A DNA stretch of 53,183 nt from Planctomycetota bacterium (lineage in GTDB: Bacteria; Planctomycetota; Planctomycetia; Pirellulales; Pirellulaceae), in contig JAJRVM010000012.1 of NCBI GenBank assembly GCA_024277285.1, forward strand, positions 1 through 53,183. Direction: 5' to 3'. Under the pieces are notes generated by a model. That model saw nothing but the letters and a program-made list of their open reading frames with translations. It was not told where the DNA came from and searched no databases. The translations under genes and the position numbers were made by a program. This document shows, piece by piece, positions 46,656-53,183 of this stretch (its first letter is position 1; each line of letters begins with the position of its first letter).

Positions 46656-47189
46656 TCAATGATCTCGAATGCCGTGGTAATGCTCGGGCGGTTCGTAATC
46701 CTTGCGCAACGGATGCCCCACCCAATCCTCCGGGCACAGAATACGTCGCAAGTCCGGATGGCCCATAAAACGGACCCCCATCAAGTCATAAACTTCTCGC
46801 TCATGCCAATCGGCCGTTGCCCATACCCCAGCGACGCTCGGCGCCTCGGGCAAATCGCCTTCCCGATCTTCCTGCCAGCGTGGCAACATGACTTTCAACA
46901 CCAACTGCTGCTTCGACACCGTGCTCGACAGGTGATAGACCAACTCAACATGCGGCTGCCACGGGGCCTTGGCCGCTTTCTTCGGATCGCTGTGAAAATA
47001 ATCGACGCCGGAAATGCAGTTGAGCATATTGAAACGCAAGTCGGGATCATCGCGCAGGTAGGTCGCCACTTCAACCAACCCCTCCGGACTGATTTCAATC
47101 CAGGGGTCGATACCGTCCAGGTTCGCACCCACAATGCGTTGCCCAAACTTCTGCGTCATTCGATCGACCAGTTGCTGGTCCGTTGCCAT
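46656..47189 (-). CDS. nuoC: NADH-quinone oxidoreductase subunit C
   Basis: The 30-kDa subunit of the hydrophilic arm (177 residues). It contains the family signature WHEREVYDLMGVRFMGHPDLRRILCPEDWVGHPLRKDYE (about residues 128-166), preceded by CISGVDYF. Length is normal. The 247-base spacer before nuoD includes a tandem AATCTACTGC (two full copies and a partial, 46535-46563). nuoB, which usually sits between nuoA and nuoC, is not present; only a repeat-bearing spacer is found there. Confidence 0.95.
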   Translation of the reverse strand: MATDQQLVDRMTQKFGQRIVGANLDGIDPWIEISPEGLVEVATYLRDDPDLRFNMLNCISGVDYFHSDPKKAAKAPWQPHVELVYHLSSTVSKQQLVLKVMLPRWQEDREGDLPEAPSVAGVWATADWHEREVYDLMGVRFMGHPDLRRILCPEDWVGHPLRKDYEPPEHYHGIRDH

Positions 47190-47397
47190 CTCAACGCCTC
47201 ACCACTTGCTGCTTGAATTCGCCGTTGCCCCGTGCCCAAAAAACCCGTGCCCAAAAAACCCGTGCCCAAAAAACCCGTGCCCAAAAAACCCGCGCCCAAA
47301 ATCAAAACCGATGCCACGCTGCACAATCGTCTGGCTGTGTCGCCCTGCAGGCCCTTAAAACACTCAACATCCACCTGATTCCATACTGAGCCTCACG
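47190..47397. repeat. nuoA-nuoC spacer with 15-bp tandem repeat
   Basis: Four perfect copies of CGTGCCCAAAAAACC (47231-47290) and a diverged fifth fill much of the 208-base spacer where nuoB would normally lie. The period is again 15 bases. Minus-strand translation gives GFLGT repeats, but I see no supported gene. Confidence 0.9.
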
Positions 47398-48075
47398 TTA
47401 CCCGGAAAGCGCTTGCTCCAGATCAATTTCGCGCGACGAACTGCCAGCCTCGTCATCCGCTGCCCCACCAGGGTGCCGAAAAGCGCGGACCCAGTCCAAA
47501 TCGCCACGTTTCCACACGTAGGCAAATCCAACCAAGAGTATGGCAAAGAAAACGGCAATATCAACGATCGTGACCAACGCGAACTGCCGTGCTCCTTCCG
47601 CAATGATTTGCGTCGCCTGCTCAGCGCCCGACGCGGCGTCCGCGACCTGCCCGGACAAGCTTGCCGGCACTTCGGCCGGCAACGTCGGTTGATGCACGCC
47701 CAACTCACGGTAGAGCGCGTCCGCGGCAGGCGTCAGCTCCTGACCACCGTCGGCAACCACCTGGCCATGACCGGCAAGCTCAGAAAGATGCGTGGCTTTG
47801 CCAAATACCGTGGCCCACGGAAAGAAGAAGGCTACCTCGACATCGAAAATAATGAACAACAGAGCAACCACATAGAAACGCAGGTCGAACTGCACGAAAC
47901 TCGACCCGACCGCCGGCTCGCCACATTCATACGTGTCGAGCTTTTCCTCGTGCGGATCGCTAGCGCGCACCAACTTGCCCACGACCAGATTGACCAGCAG
48001 GAACAGAATCCCCACTGCGGCAAACAACGCCAGATAGGCAACGACTCCCAACGATGATGTGACCGCATCCGACAT
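47398..48075 (-). CDS. nuoA: NADH-quinone oxidoreductase subunit A with loop insertion
   Basis: A three-TM membrane subunit. The conserved loop KLDTYECGEPAVGSSFVQFDLRFYVVALLFIIFDVEVAFFFPWA is present at about residues 45-88. Normal NuoA is about 120-150 residues; this one has 225 because of an insertion of about 70 residues (about 90-160, rich in Ala, Gly, Glu and Gln) between TM2 and TM3, plus an acidic C-terminal tail. TM3 (ALVTIVDIAVFFAILLVGFAYVW) and the following WVRA are intact. Confidence 0.94.
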   Translation of the reverse strand: MSDAVTSSLGVVAYLALFAAVGILFLLVNLVVGKLVRASDPHEEKLDTYECGEPAVGSSFVQFDLRFYVVALLFIIFDVEVAFFFPWATVFGKATHLSELAGHGQVVADGGQELTPAADALYRELGVHQPTLPAEVPASLSGQVADAASGAEQATQIIAEGARQFALVTIVDIAVFFAILLVGFAYVWKRGDLDWVRAFRHPGGAADDEAGSSSREIDLEQALSG

Positions 48076-48342
48076 GTCGGGATTATCCTGCTAATGCGTT
48101 AATCGCGGAGTTCGTACGCGACGACTCACGTACTCAAACCCAAGACGCTCAAATAATGACACGCCAACGAGCCCATTAAACGCGTGCCAAAACACCATGT
48201 CAAACACATGTAGTGGCCGAGACGCGAGTCGGCCGATGCCGGCGTGCGAACGCCATCCTGTCAAAGCTCGTGAACCAACGACAATGAAGTTACGCATTTT
48301 ATAGCGGTCGCGACCGTTTGCAAGCGGGCAGCGCAGAAGCGA

Positions 48343-48801
48343 TCAAGCACAGGTATCGGAATCCGACCCTTCCGCCACGGCCGCCGCGACCAGCGGCTGG
48401 CGGCCGGCAAAACCACCCTCCACCGCGTGCCAGTACTTGAGCTCTGGCTCACCGAGTCGCCAGCATAGATAGACGAGCTGACCGTCGAGCATCGCGGGAA
48501 AATCGACGATCCCGTCGACCCCACTCTTGGGCTCCACTCCCAATTGCCGCAACTCCTCAACGTACTCGTTCAACCGCTTTCGTTCCTTGGCCAACTCTTC
48601 TTCGATCTGCACTAATTCGTCGTGGTATGGGTCCCCAGGAAGAACGTCGCGTCCCGACTTGAGGTGCTCGACCCGCTCGTGCCGATCGATCACTTCTTGC
48701 GATAGCCGCACAAGGTCGCGTGTGATCGCGCGCACCAATGGCAACATGGAATTGGCCTCGGTTACCGTGAATACACGACTCGGGCGACTTGCTTTAGCCA
48801 T
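48343..48801 (-). CDS. DUF2203 family protein
   Basis: A 152-residue protein of unknown function resembling the DUF2203 family. The N terminus (RVFTVTEANSMLPLVRAITRDLVRLSQEV) and the central coiled-coil-like acidic helix (ELVQIEEELAKERKRLNEYVEELRQLGVEPKS), followed by GIVDFPAMLDGQLVYLCWRLGEPELKYWH, are typical. I start at ATG 48801 (MAKASRPS); a longer frame to 48954 overlaps nuoI and lacks similarity. It lies between nuoI and nuoA, so it is probably co-transcribed with complex I, but nothing links it functionally. Confidence 0.82.
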   Translation of the reverse strand: MAKASRPSRVFTVTEANSMLPLVRAITRDLVRLSQEVIDRHERVEHLKSGRDVLPGDPYHDELVQIEEELAKERKRLNEYVEELRQLGVEPKSGVDGIVDFPAMLDGQLVYLCWRLGEPELKYWHAVEGGFAGRQPLVAAAVAEGSDSDTCA

Positions 48802-48919
48802 TATATCTCTCGTCTCTACGACGTGGACCTTATTGAAGGAAAACCTCTGGCCACCATTGGGCACGCGAAATTCCGTACTCGCATCCCGACTGCACCAACC
48901 ACCGACACCCCCCGCCGAC

Positions 48920-49447
48920 TCACTGATTGGGGCCCCCATGAACCGGTTCGACAATCGACTTCGATTCCGCCACTGCCGTTGGATTCAAAGTCGTCCGCCC
49001 CCAGGCCACGTCAAGTGGCAAACGCGAAAAGTCGACGATACAACCATCTCGACTGAAGCAACTCAGATCGTGAGTTGACCCCATAAAGATACAATCAACC
49101 GGACAAGGCTCGACGCAAAGAGCACAGAACATGCACTTTGAATAATCGATAGTAAACCCCGTTACACGAAACCCCTTCCCCTTGGTCACGCGTTCCTTGC
49201 CAATGTAAATGCAGTCCACCGGACAAGCCTTGGAACACGCGTTGCAAGCAATGCAGGTGGTCAAGTCGTAGCGATGAAACCCCCGGTATCGCGCCGAGAC
49301 GCGTAACGGCTTCTCCGGATACTCAAATTTTTCCGTAAACGTCCCACGATCCTGGCGGTAGGTGATCAGCCAATAACGCAACGTCACCCAAAGCCCTTGG
49401 ACCACGGTCGAAACGGCAATTCCAATATTTCGTAGCCAGTTCAGCAT
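48920..49447 (-). CDS. nuoI: NADH-quinone oxidoreductase subunit I
   Basis: The ferredoxin-like subunit that carries two [4Fe-4S] clusters and passes electrons toward NuoB. The two CxxCxxCxxxCP motifs are complete: CIACNACSKACPVDC and CMFCALCVEPCPVDC. About 175 residues from ATG 49447 (MLNWLRN), which follows AAGGAAAG. Usually nuoI follows nuoH; here it leads the cluster, ahead of the DUF2203 gene and nuoA, an uncommon order. The C-terminal 50 residues are an extension beyond the core. Confidence 0.94.
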   Translation of the reverse strand: MLNWLRNIGIAVSTVVQGLWVTLRYWLITYRQDRGTFTEKFEYPEKPLRVSARYRGFHRYDLTTCIACNACSKACPVDCIYIGKERVTKGKGFRVTGFTIDYSKCMFCALCVEPCPVDCIFMGSTHDLSCFSRDGCIVDFSRLPLDVAWGRTTLNPTAVAESKSIVEPVHGGPNQ

Positions 49448-50908
49448 CGTTCCACTGCTTTCCTTATCACCAAAGGTGGGTGCCAACGGTAACGCGCCAT
49501 GACAGTCGCATGCTGACCACCGCACGCTCACCGAGCAGAGTGTAACCCATGAAGCCCAAACTGAAACGAGCTAGACAGAAGACGATCTGAACTCCGCACA
49601 GAACGACGGCTGATGTGCAATTACCTGCATTGAATTATAGACAGGCATCTAGGGGTCGCAACCGTGGACCAGCCAATGCCAAAACGGGAACGCACCCCGC
49701 CTCTTCCACCTCCATCGAACCGGCGTCCCAAGCTGAGGTGGTCAATTTCCGATGTCGTGGTTGCTGCTTTTGTTGCGCTGTTTTTTTCACGGGTTTCGAC
49801 TGAAGGGCCCGCGTTATGATAGCCTAGGTCGGAGCCCGCCCCAAGGCGGGCGGAGGCCTAGGTGAACCCGCCCCAAGAAAAACACTCCAGCGGCCTGAAG
49901 GGCCGCGTTAGACGTTTCCCGTAGCGCGGCCTTTCAGGCCTCCGGTGGTGGGTGGAGGCTTTCCTAGGGTTCCGCGAAGTCCGCCGCATACGCGGCGACC
50001 TTGCTCCACCCTAGGCTGTCATAGCGCGCCCCTGTCGGGGCTTTCCTTGCGGACATCTCCTCGATCCTGACGCAACAAACCAACAAGTACCTGGCAGTCC
50101 CAGTGCTCCCCTCGTTCGACTTCCTGACCAGCCCACCCCGAACTTGGCGAATGCGGCAACCACCGATTTACCGCGATGCGACTCGACCTCTTGACAACCG
50201 GCAGCACACCTGGCCCACCAGGCATCATCAGCTTGCTGTCCACTCGCACACGATAACGGCAAATGTGCGCCAAAGCACAGCTCCCACCGACCACCAAGGG
50301 CCGCCAAGACTCCCTTGAGCGCCCGTGAATATCCGCCCTCAATTCCCGCGCGGAACAATGTCCCCCTCTCATGGGACATGAACTAACGCCATTGCAGGCG
50401 ATACGATCCGCATAGCCGACCGCATCACCGAGCATTCAGAAGCGAGTTGTAGTCACCCTACGCAGCATTCACCGCGTCACACGCCAACCTAAATCGAGCC
50501 CATCAATAAACTCGTAAACTATTTATATAGCAGTAGTTACAAAAGCACAGACAGCATCCAGCGCAAGCTGTTAGGCTGGCGCGAACACGTAAAACACGCC
50601 GAGGGTAACAGTGGTAGCTGAAAATATCACGAAATTCCTATCAAAATGTAGCTCGTCTGGTTTTGATTCCTTGACTCACGAAAACCAGCACGTAGAGTGA
50701 AGGAAAGAAGTGCTGTGCGCGTAAGCGGTTAGTAGGCCGTCGCTTCGAGCCGCGCGAGGAACTGGAATCGACGGGCACACTACTCTCCAACAGGGCCCTC
50801 GGAACACTGAACTTACTGAACACTGATAATTACGGAACACTGGGCCTTCGGAACAAAGTGTGGCCGGGCGACGTAGAACGATCGCCGGATGATCAAAGGA
50901 ATGGAATG
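49448..50908. other. Long gene-poor region with inverted dispersed repeats
   Basis: About 1.46 kb. At 49803-49945 and 49935-50050 lie two inverted copies of the composite element (GATAGCCTAGGTCGG, GGCCTGAAGGGCCGCGTTAG, then GCGCGGCCTTTCAGGCCTCC and CCCTAGGCTGTCATAGCGCG). From 50060 to about 50880 I find no gene I can support. Near 50805-50845 GGAACACTGAA is loosely repeated (GGAACACTGAA, TGAACACTGAT, GGAACACTGGG), just ahead of csrA copy 2. Short frames here have no recognisable composition; a decayed gene is possible. Confidence 0.6.
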
Positions 50909-51160
50909 ATGTTAGTCCTGTCAAGAAAAAAGAACGAGAGTATTGTCATCAACGATGACATTACGATTGTGGTCGTTGAAATCCGCGGTGACAAGGTTCG
51001 CCTGGGAGTAGAAGCCCCTAAGGAGATCCCTGTACATCGGCGCGAGGTGTACGAGGCAATCAAACGCAATGAGGCCGCACAGGACAAGGAGGCCGCACAG
51101 GACAAGGAGGCTGCACAGGACAAGGATGCCGCCAGCGGTGCCGGTGCCGCCGATGCCTGA
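50909..51160 (+). CDS. csrA: Carbon storage regulator CsrA (copy 2) with repeat tail
   Basis: An 83-residue CsrA paralogue. The core ([20 protein letters not shown] and [16 protein letters not shown]) is intact, with the RNA-contact arginine in VHR. The C terminus carries three exact EAAQDK repeats from an 18-base tandem unit (51071-51124), then an Ala/Gly tail. I start at ATG 50909, eight bases after AGGA; ATG 50906 just adds one Met. It lies alone before tRNA-Glu, away from the flagellar genes, so its targets may differ from those of copy 1. Confidence 0.93.
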   Translation: MLVLSRKKNESIVINDDITIVVVEIRGDKVRLGVEAPKEIPVHRREVYEAIKRNEAAQDKEAAQDKEAAQDKDAASGAGAADA

Positions 51161-51180
51161 TCGTCACGGTGTAGTATCAA

Positions 51181-51228
51181 CATCGTGCCGTATCAACGCT
51201 GTGCCGTATCAACGCTGTGCCGTATCAA
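51181..51228. repeat. 16-bp tandem repeat
   Basis: Three copies of a 16-base unit ending GTGCCGTATCAA (CATC then CGCT, CGCT leaders: CGCTGTGCCGTATCAA twice in full), preceded by a diverged fourth. It lies between csrA copy 2 and tRNA-Glu and codes for nothing that I recognise. Confidence 0.85.
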
Positions 51229-51399
51229 CCTCGATAGCATCCCTTTCCTCACATTCGCGGCCCCCTCCACCGTTGAGCTTCGCAAAGCGTTTGAATTGCG
51301 TGGAATGTGAGCTCATTGCTGTCGAGCGCCCTTGACGGGCCCCTAGGGTCGTCGCTATACCGTGTAGTGTCGTCGGCAGCGATTCGGCTGCTAACCGAG

Positions 51400-51472
51400 G
51401 GCCCCTTCGTCTAGCGGTCTAGGACACCGGCCTTTCACGCCGGCAGCACGGGTTCGAGTCCCGTAGGGGTCA
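51400..51472 (+). tRNA. tRNA-Glu (anticodon TTC)
   Basis: A 73-base cloverleaf: acceptor GGCCCCT pairs with AGGGGTC (one G-T pair), anticodon stem CCGGC/GCCGG with loop CTTTCAC (anticodon TTC at 51434-51436), T-arm ACGGGTTCGAGTCCCGT, and discriminator A. It closely resembles the E. coli glutamate tRNA in its 5' half (CCCCTTCGTCTAG). The 3' CCA is not encoded. It is not a selenocysteine tRNA. Confidence 0.95.
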
Positions 51473-51626
51473 CTTCATACTTCTGTGCCTTGTTGCTTGG
51501 CGGGCACCGCACTCGACGGTCGCCCTCCATGCTCAGCAACGTTCGACACTTCCGCCGCGATGCCCACCATCGCTTCAGCAACTGCTGGCGGGATTACAAC
51601 CCGCTTGCGGGAAATCGAGGGCGCCA

Positions 51627-52646
51627 GTGACATCCCCCCCCCGCTACGATGCAATTCTACTGGTCTCTTTTGGTGGTCCCGAAGGCCCCGATGAAGTCTT
51701 GCCATTCCTTGATAATGTGCTGCGCGGTCGCAACGTGCCAGAATCGCGGAAGTTGGCCGTCGCCCAGCATTACCAACGATTCGGTGGGATCAGCCCGCTG
51801 AACCAACAGAATAGGGATCTGATCAAGGCGATTGAATCCGAACTGGCCATGAACGGCCCGGCTTTGCCCGTCTACTGGGGCAACCGCCATTGGCATCCAA
51901 TGCTCGCCGACACGCTGCGCCGCATGCAAGCAGATGGCATTAATCACAGCCTCGCTCTGCTGACGTCCGCGTTCAGCTCCTTTTCCGCTTGTCGGCAGTA
52001 TCTAGACGCCATCGTGACCGCGCGAAGCGAAGTCGGTGACGGCGCGCCACAGGCCTCAAAGCTGCGTGCCTACTTTAACCACCCGCGATTTGTCGAGGCA
52101 TGGTGCACGCGAACACGCGAGGGCCTCGCACAGTTCGATTCGTCCGTGCGCAGCGACGTTCACGTCCTATTCACTGCCCACAGCATCCCGATTGCAATGG
52201 CTGATTCGTCACCCTACGTTCAGCAAGTCAACGAGCTGATCTCGCTGGTGGCTGACGCGTTGCAGCTTGACCGCGCGCGTTGGCAACTGGCGTACCAAAG
52301 CCGCAGCGGTCCACCACGACAACCTTGGCTTGAACCAGATGTTTGCGAGGCAATCGCCACCCTCGGCACAACCGGCGTCAAGCAAGTACTACTCGTACCG
52401 ATCGGATTCCTTTCCGACCACATTGAAGTACTGTACGACCTCGATATCGAAGCCGCCACCGCCGCTCGGCAAGCTGACATCCAATTGATCCGCGCCAAGA
52501 CACTCGGCACTCACCCCCTCCTCGTCACGATGGTCCGCGAGCTAATTGAAGAACGCATTGGCGATGACCCAAACCGCCGCACACTCGGCTCCATGGGACC
52601 GGCTCCCGACCAGTGTCCATCCGACTGCTGCTCCACAGGCAGGTGA
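51627..52646 (+). CDS. hemH: Ferrochelatase
   Basis: Inserts iron into a porphyrin late in heme synthesis. The 339-residue protein has the N terminus YDAILLVSFGGPEGPDEVLPFL, the catalytic-histidine motif FTAHSIP (about residues 181-187), YQSRSGPPRQPWLEPDV and the acidic metal site FLSDHIEVLYDLDIE. The GTG start at 51627 lies about five bases after CGAGGG. It may act on protoporphyrin or coproporphyrin; sequence alone does not decide. The C terminus ends in a Cys-rich segment (PDQCPSDCCSTGR) that might bind a [2Fe-2S] cluster, as in some bacterial ferrochelatases, but the Cys spacing differs from patterns I know. Confidence 0.93.
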   Translation: MTSPPRYDAILLVSFGGPEGPDEVLPFLDNVLRGRNVPESRKLAVAQHYQRFGGISPLNQQNRDLIKAIESELAMNGPALPVYWGNRHWHPMLADTLRRMQADGINHSLALLTSAFSSFSACRQYLDAIVTARSEVGDGAPQASKLRAYFNHPRFVEAWCTRTREGLAQFDSSVRSDVHVLFTAHSIPIAMADSSPYVQQVNELISLVADALQLDRARWQLAYQSRSGPPRQPWLEPDVCEAIATLGTTGVKQVLLVPIGFLSDHIEVLYDLDIEAATAARQADIQLIRAKTLGTHPLLVTMVRELIEERIGDDPNRRTLGSMGPAPDQCPSDCCSTGR

Positions 52647-52820
52647 GTTTGTTTGGCGAACTAATGCGCCGTCCAATCAAGCACCGGAACGGTCCCCCAG
52701 TGTGGAACGCCGCTCCGCGGCGTTCGCCCCGCCTGAAGACGATCCAATTGCATTGCCACCCACGGCACGGAGTGCCGTGCCACACTTCTTGGGAAGGATT
52801 CCCAAGCTACTACGAGCTCG
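52647..52820. repeat. Palindromic repeats downstream of hemH
   Basis: Contains GAACGCCGCTCCGCGGCGTTC (about 52708), CACGGCACGGAGTGCCGTG (about 52763), also found near 35133 and 35643, and TTGGGAAGGATTCCCAAGCT (about 52789), related to 12239 and 35672. These hairpins fill the space between the convergent hemH and PEP-CTERM genes. Confidence 0.8.
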
Positions 52821-52824
52821 AAAC

Positions 52825-52857
52825 AAAAAAAAGCCGGTGAGCAATCGCTCACCGGCT
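52825..52857 (-). terminator. Rho-independent terminator of the PEP-CTERM gene
   Basis: On the minus strand, GCCGGTGAGC-GATT-GCTCACCGGC, a perfect 10-bp stem, followed by eight T. It begins about 30 bases after the stop of the PEP-CTERM protein gene. Confidence 0.9.
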
Positions 52858-52886
52858 CAACTGATCAATCCAAACCCATCGCGGGA

Positions 52887-53183
52887 CTACGCTTGGCGTT
52901 TGCGCCGCAAGCTGACGCCGCCCATGATCAGGCCCAACAGCCCCCAAACGACGCATGCCGCAGGCTCGGGAACTGCGGGTGGATTCACACTGCCGTTGCG
53001 AGCAGCATAAACGTAGCGTCCATTTATTCCAACGTTCGTATTGTAAATCAAACCGGTGTTCTGATTGGAGTCGAGAAAAGCACCGTTAACATGCGAACCA
53101 GGAAGCTCGTAAGCCGTATCAACGCCGTTGGAATACCCGGCTACAGCAGAATCTCCACCCAGCCCAAGATTGCCACCACTGAC
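52887..53183 (-). CDS. PEP-CTERM anchored secreted protein, C-terminal part (cut by window edge)
   Basis: The last 98 residues of a protein whose start lies beyond 53183. The end shows the full PEP-CTERM sorting signal: VPEPAA, a hydrophobic helix (CVVWGLLGLIMGGVS), and a basic tail (LRRKRQA). In other bacteria this signal is cut and sorted by an exosortase, usually with exopolysaccharide genes elsewhere. The preceding sequence (SAVAGYSNGVDTAYELPGSHVNGAFLDSN and NTNVGINGRYVYAAR) is beta-rich and polar and names no domain. TAG at 52887-52889 is followed by a strong terminator. Confidence 0.88.
   Translation of the reverse strand, partial: VSGGNLGLGGDSAVAGYSNGVDTAYELPGSHVNGAFLDSNQNTGLIYNTNVGINGRYVYAARNGSVNPPAVPEPAACVVWGLLGLIMGGVSLRRKRQA

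Noticed and set aside
47231..47300. CRISPR-like array
   Set aside because: Units are 15 bases, directly abutting, without unique spacers. It is a simple tandem repeat, as are 8573-8634, 41816-41920 and 51181-51228.
50011..50435. Overlapping minus-strand frames of 122 and 138 codons
   Set aside because: Both run into the composite repeat at their 3' ends, lack a ribosome site and recognisable motifs. I could not tell them from chance.
51400..51472. tRNA near csrA as tRNA-Sec, which would have supported the selenoprotein
   Set aside because: The anticodon is TTC and the acceptor and T stems have normal 7+5 length; it is tRNA-Glu.

Overview
The window reads as chromosomal DNA of a planctomycete, most likely in the order Pirellulales. 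This rests on several independent signs: a large secreted subtilase with the planctomycete-type N-terminal VERLEERQLLA motif, a protein ending in a PEP-CTERM sorting signal, a FliW/CsrA pair beside very large FliD and flagellin genes, a futalosine-pathway menaquinone gene, and intergenic spaces packed with GC-rich palindromes. The assignment is inference from gene content; no rRNA is present.

Layout. 0.3-2.5 kb: an orphan GroES-like gene, then prs and a GlmU-N-like nucleotidyltransferase on the minus strand. 2.8-6.1 kb: an arginine cluster argB-argD-argF, with an unusual argB start. 6.5-9.8 kb: a two-PAS NarL-type histidine kinase and RNase PH. 10.05-10.6 kb: an exported peroxiredoxin whose catalytic cysteine position is an in-frame TGA followed by a SECIS-like hairpin, i.e. 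a probable selenoprotein. 10.7-11.8 kb: a two-TM channel with an RCK domain. 12.4-21.1 kb: flagellar and regulatory genes (fliW, csrA, fliS, fliD, flagellin) with an MqnD-like gene among them; the flagellin frame is broken by a one-base shift. 21.7-25.6 kb: M20 peptidase, YbdK-type ligase, tatD and a small unknown, the last two lying between inverted copies of a dispersed repeat. 26.2-30.7 kb: a 1498-residue subtilase. 31.1-35.1 kb: a glycosylation cluster (GT-C enzyme, GT2 enzyme, methyltransferase). 35.7-49.4 kb: a minus-strand complex I cluster nuoI-DUF2203-nuoA-C-D-H-J-K-L-M-N. 50.9-52.6 kb: a second csrA, tRNA-Glu and hemH. The right edge cuts a PEP-CTERM protein gene.

How the parts relate. 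FliW and CsrA are known to form a homeostatic switch on flagellin and cap synthesis; here the fliD ribosome-binding site sits in a hairpin with GGA in its loop, the geometry of a CsrA site. The complex I cluster lacks nuoB, nuoE, nuoF and nuoG, and most of its membrane subunits carry low-complexity insertions or tails, many built from 15-bp (five-codon) tandem duplications. Similar short tandem duplications recur in spacers and in the second csrA.

The strongest candidate for something new is the TGA-containing peroxiredoxin at 10050-10616. Second-tier signals are the argB start, the split flagellin, the altered filter of the channel and the complex I architecture.
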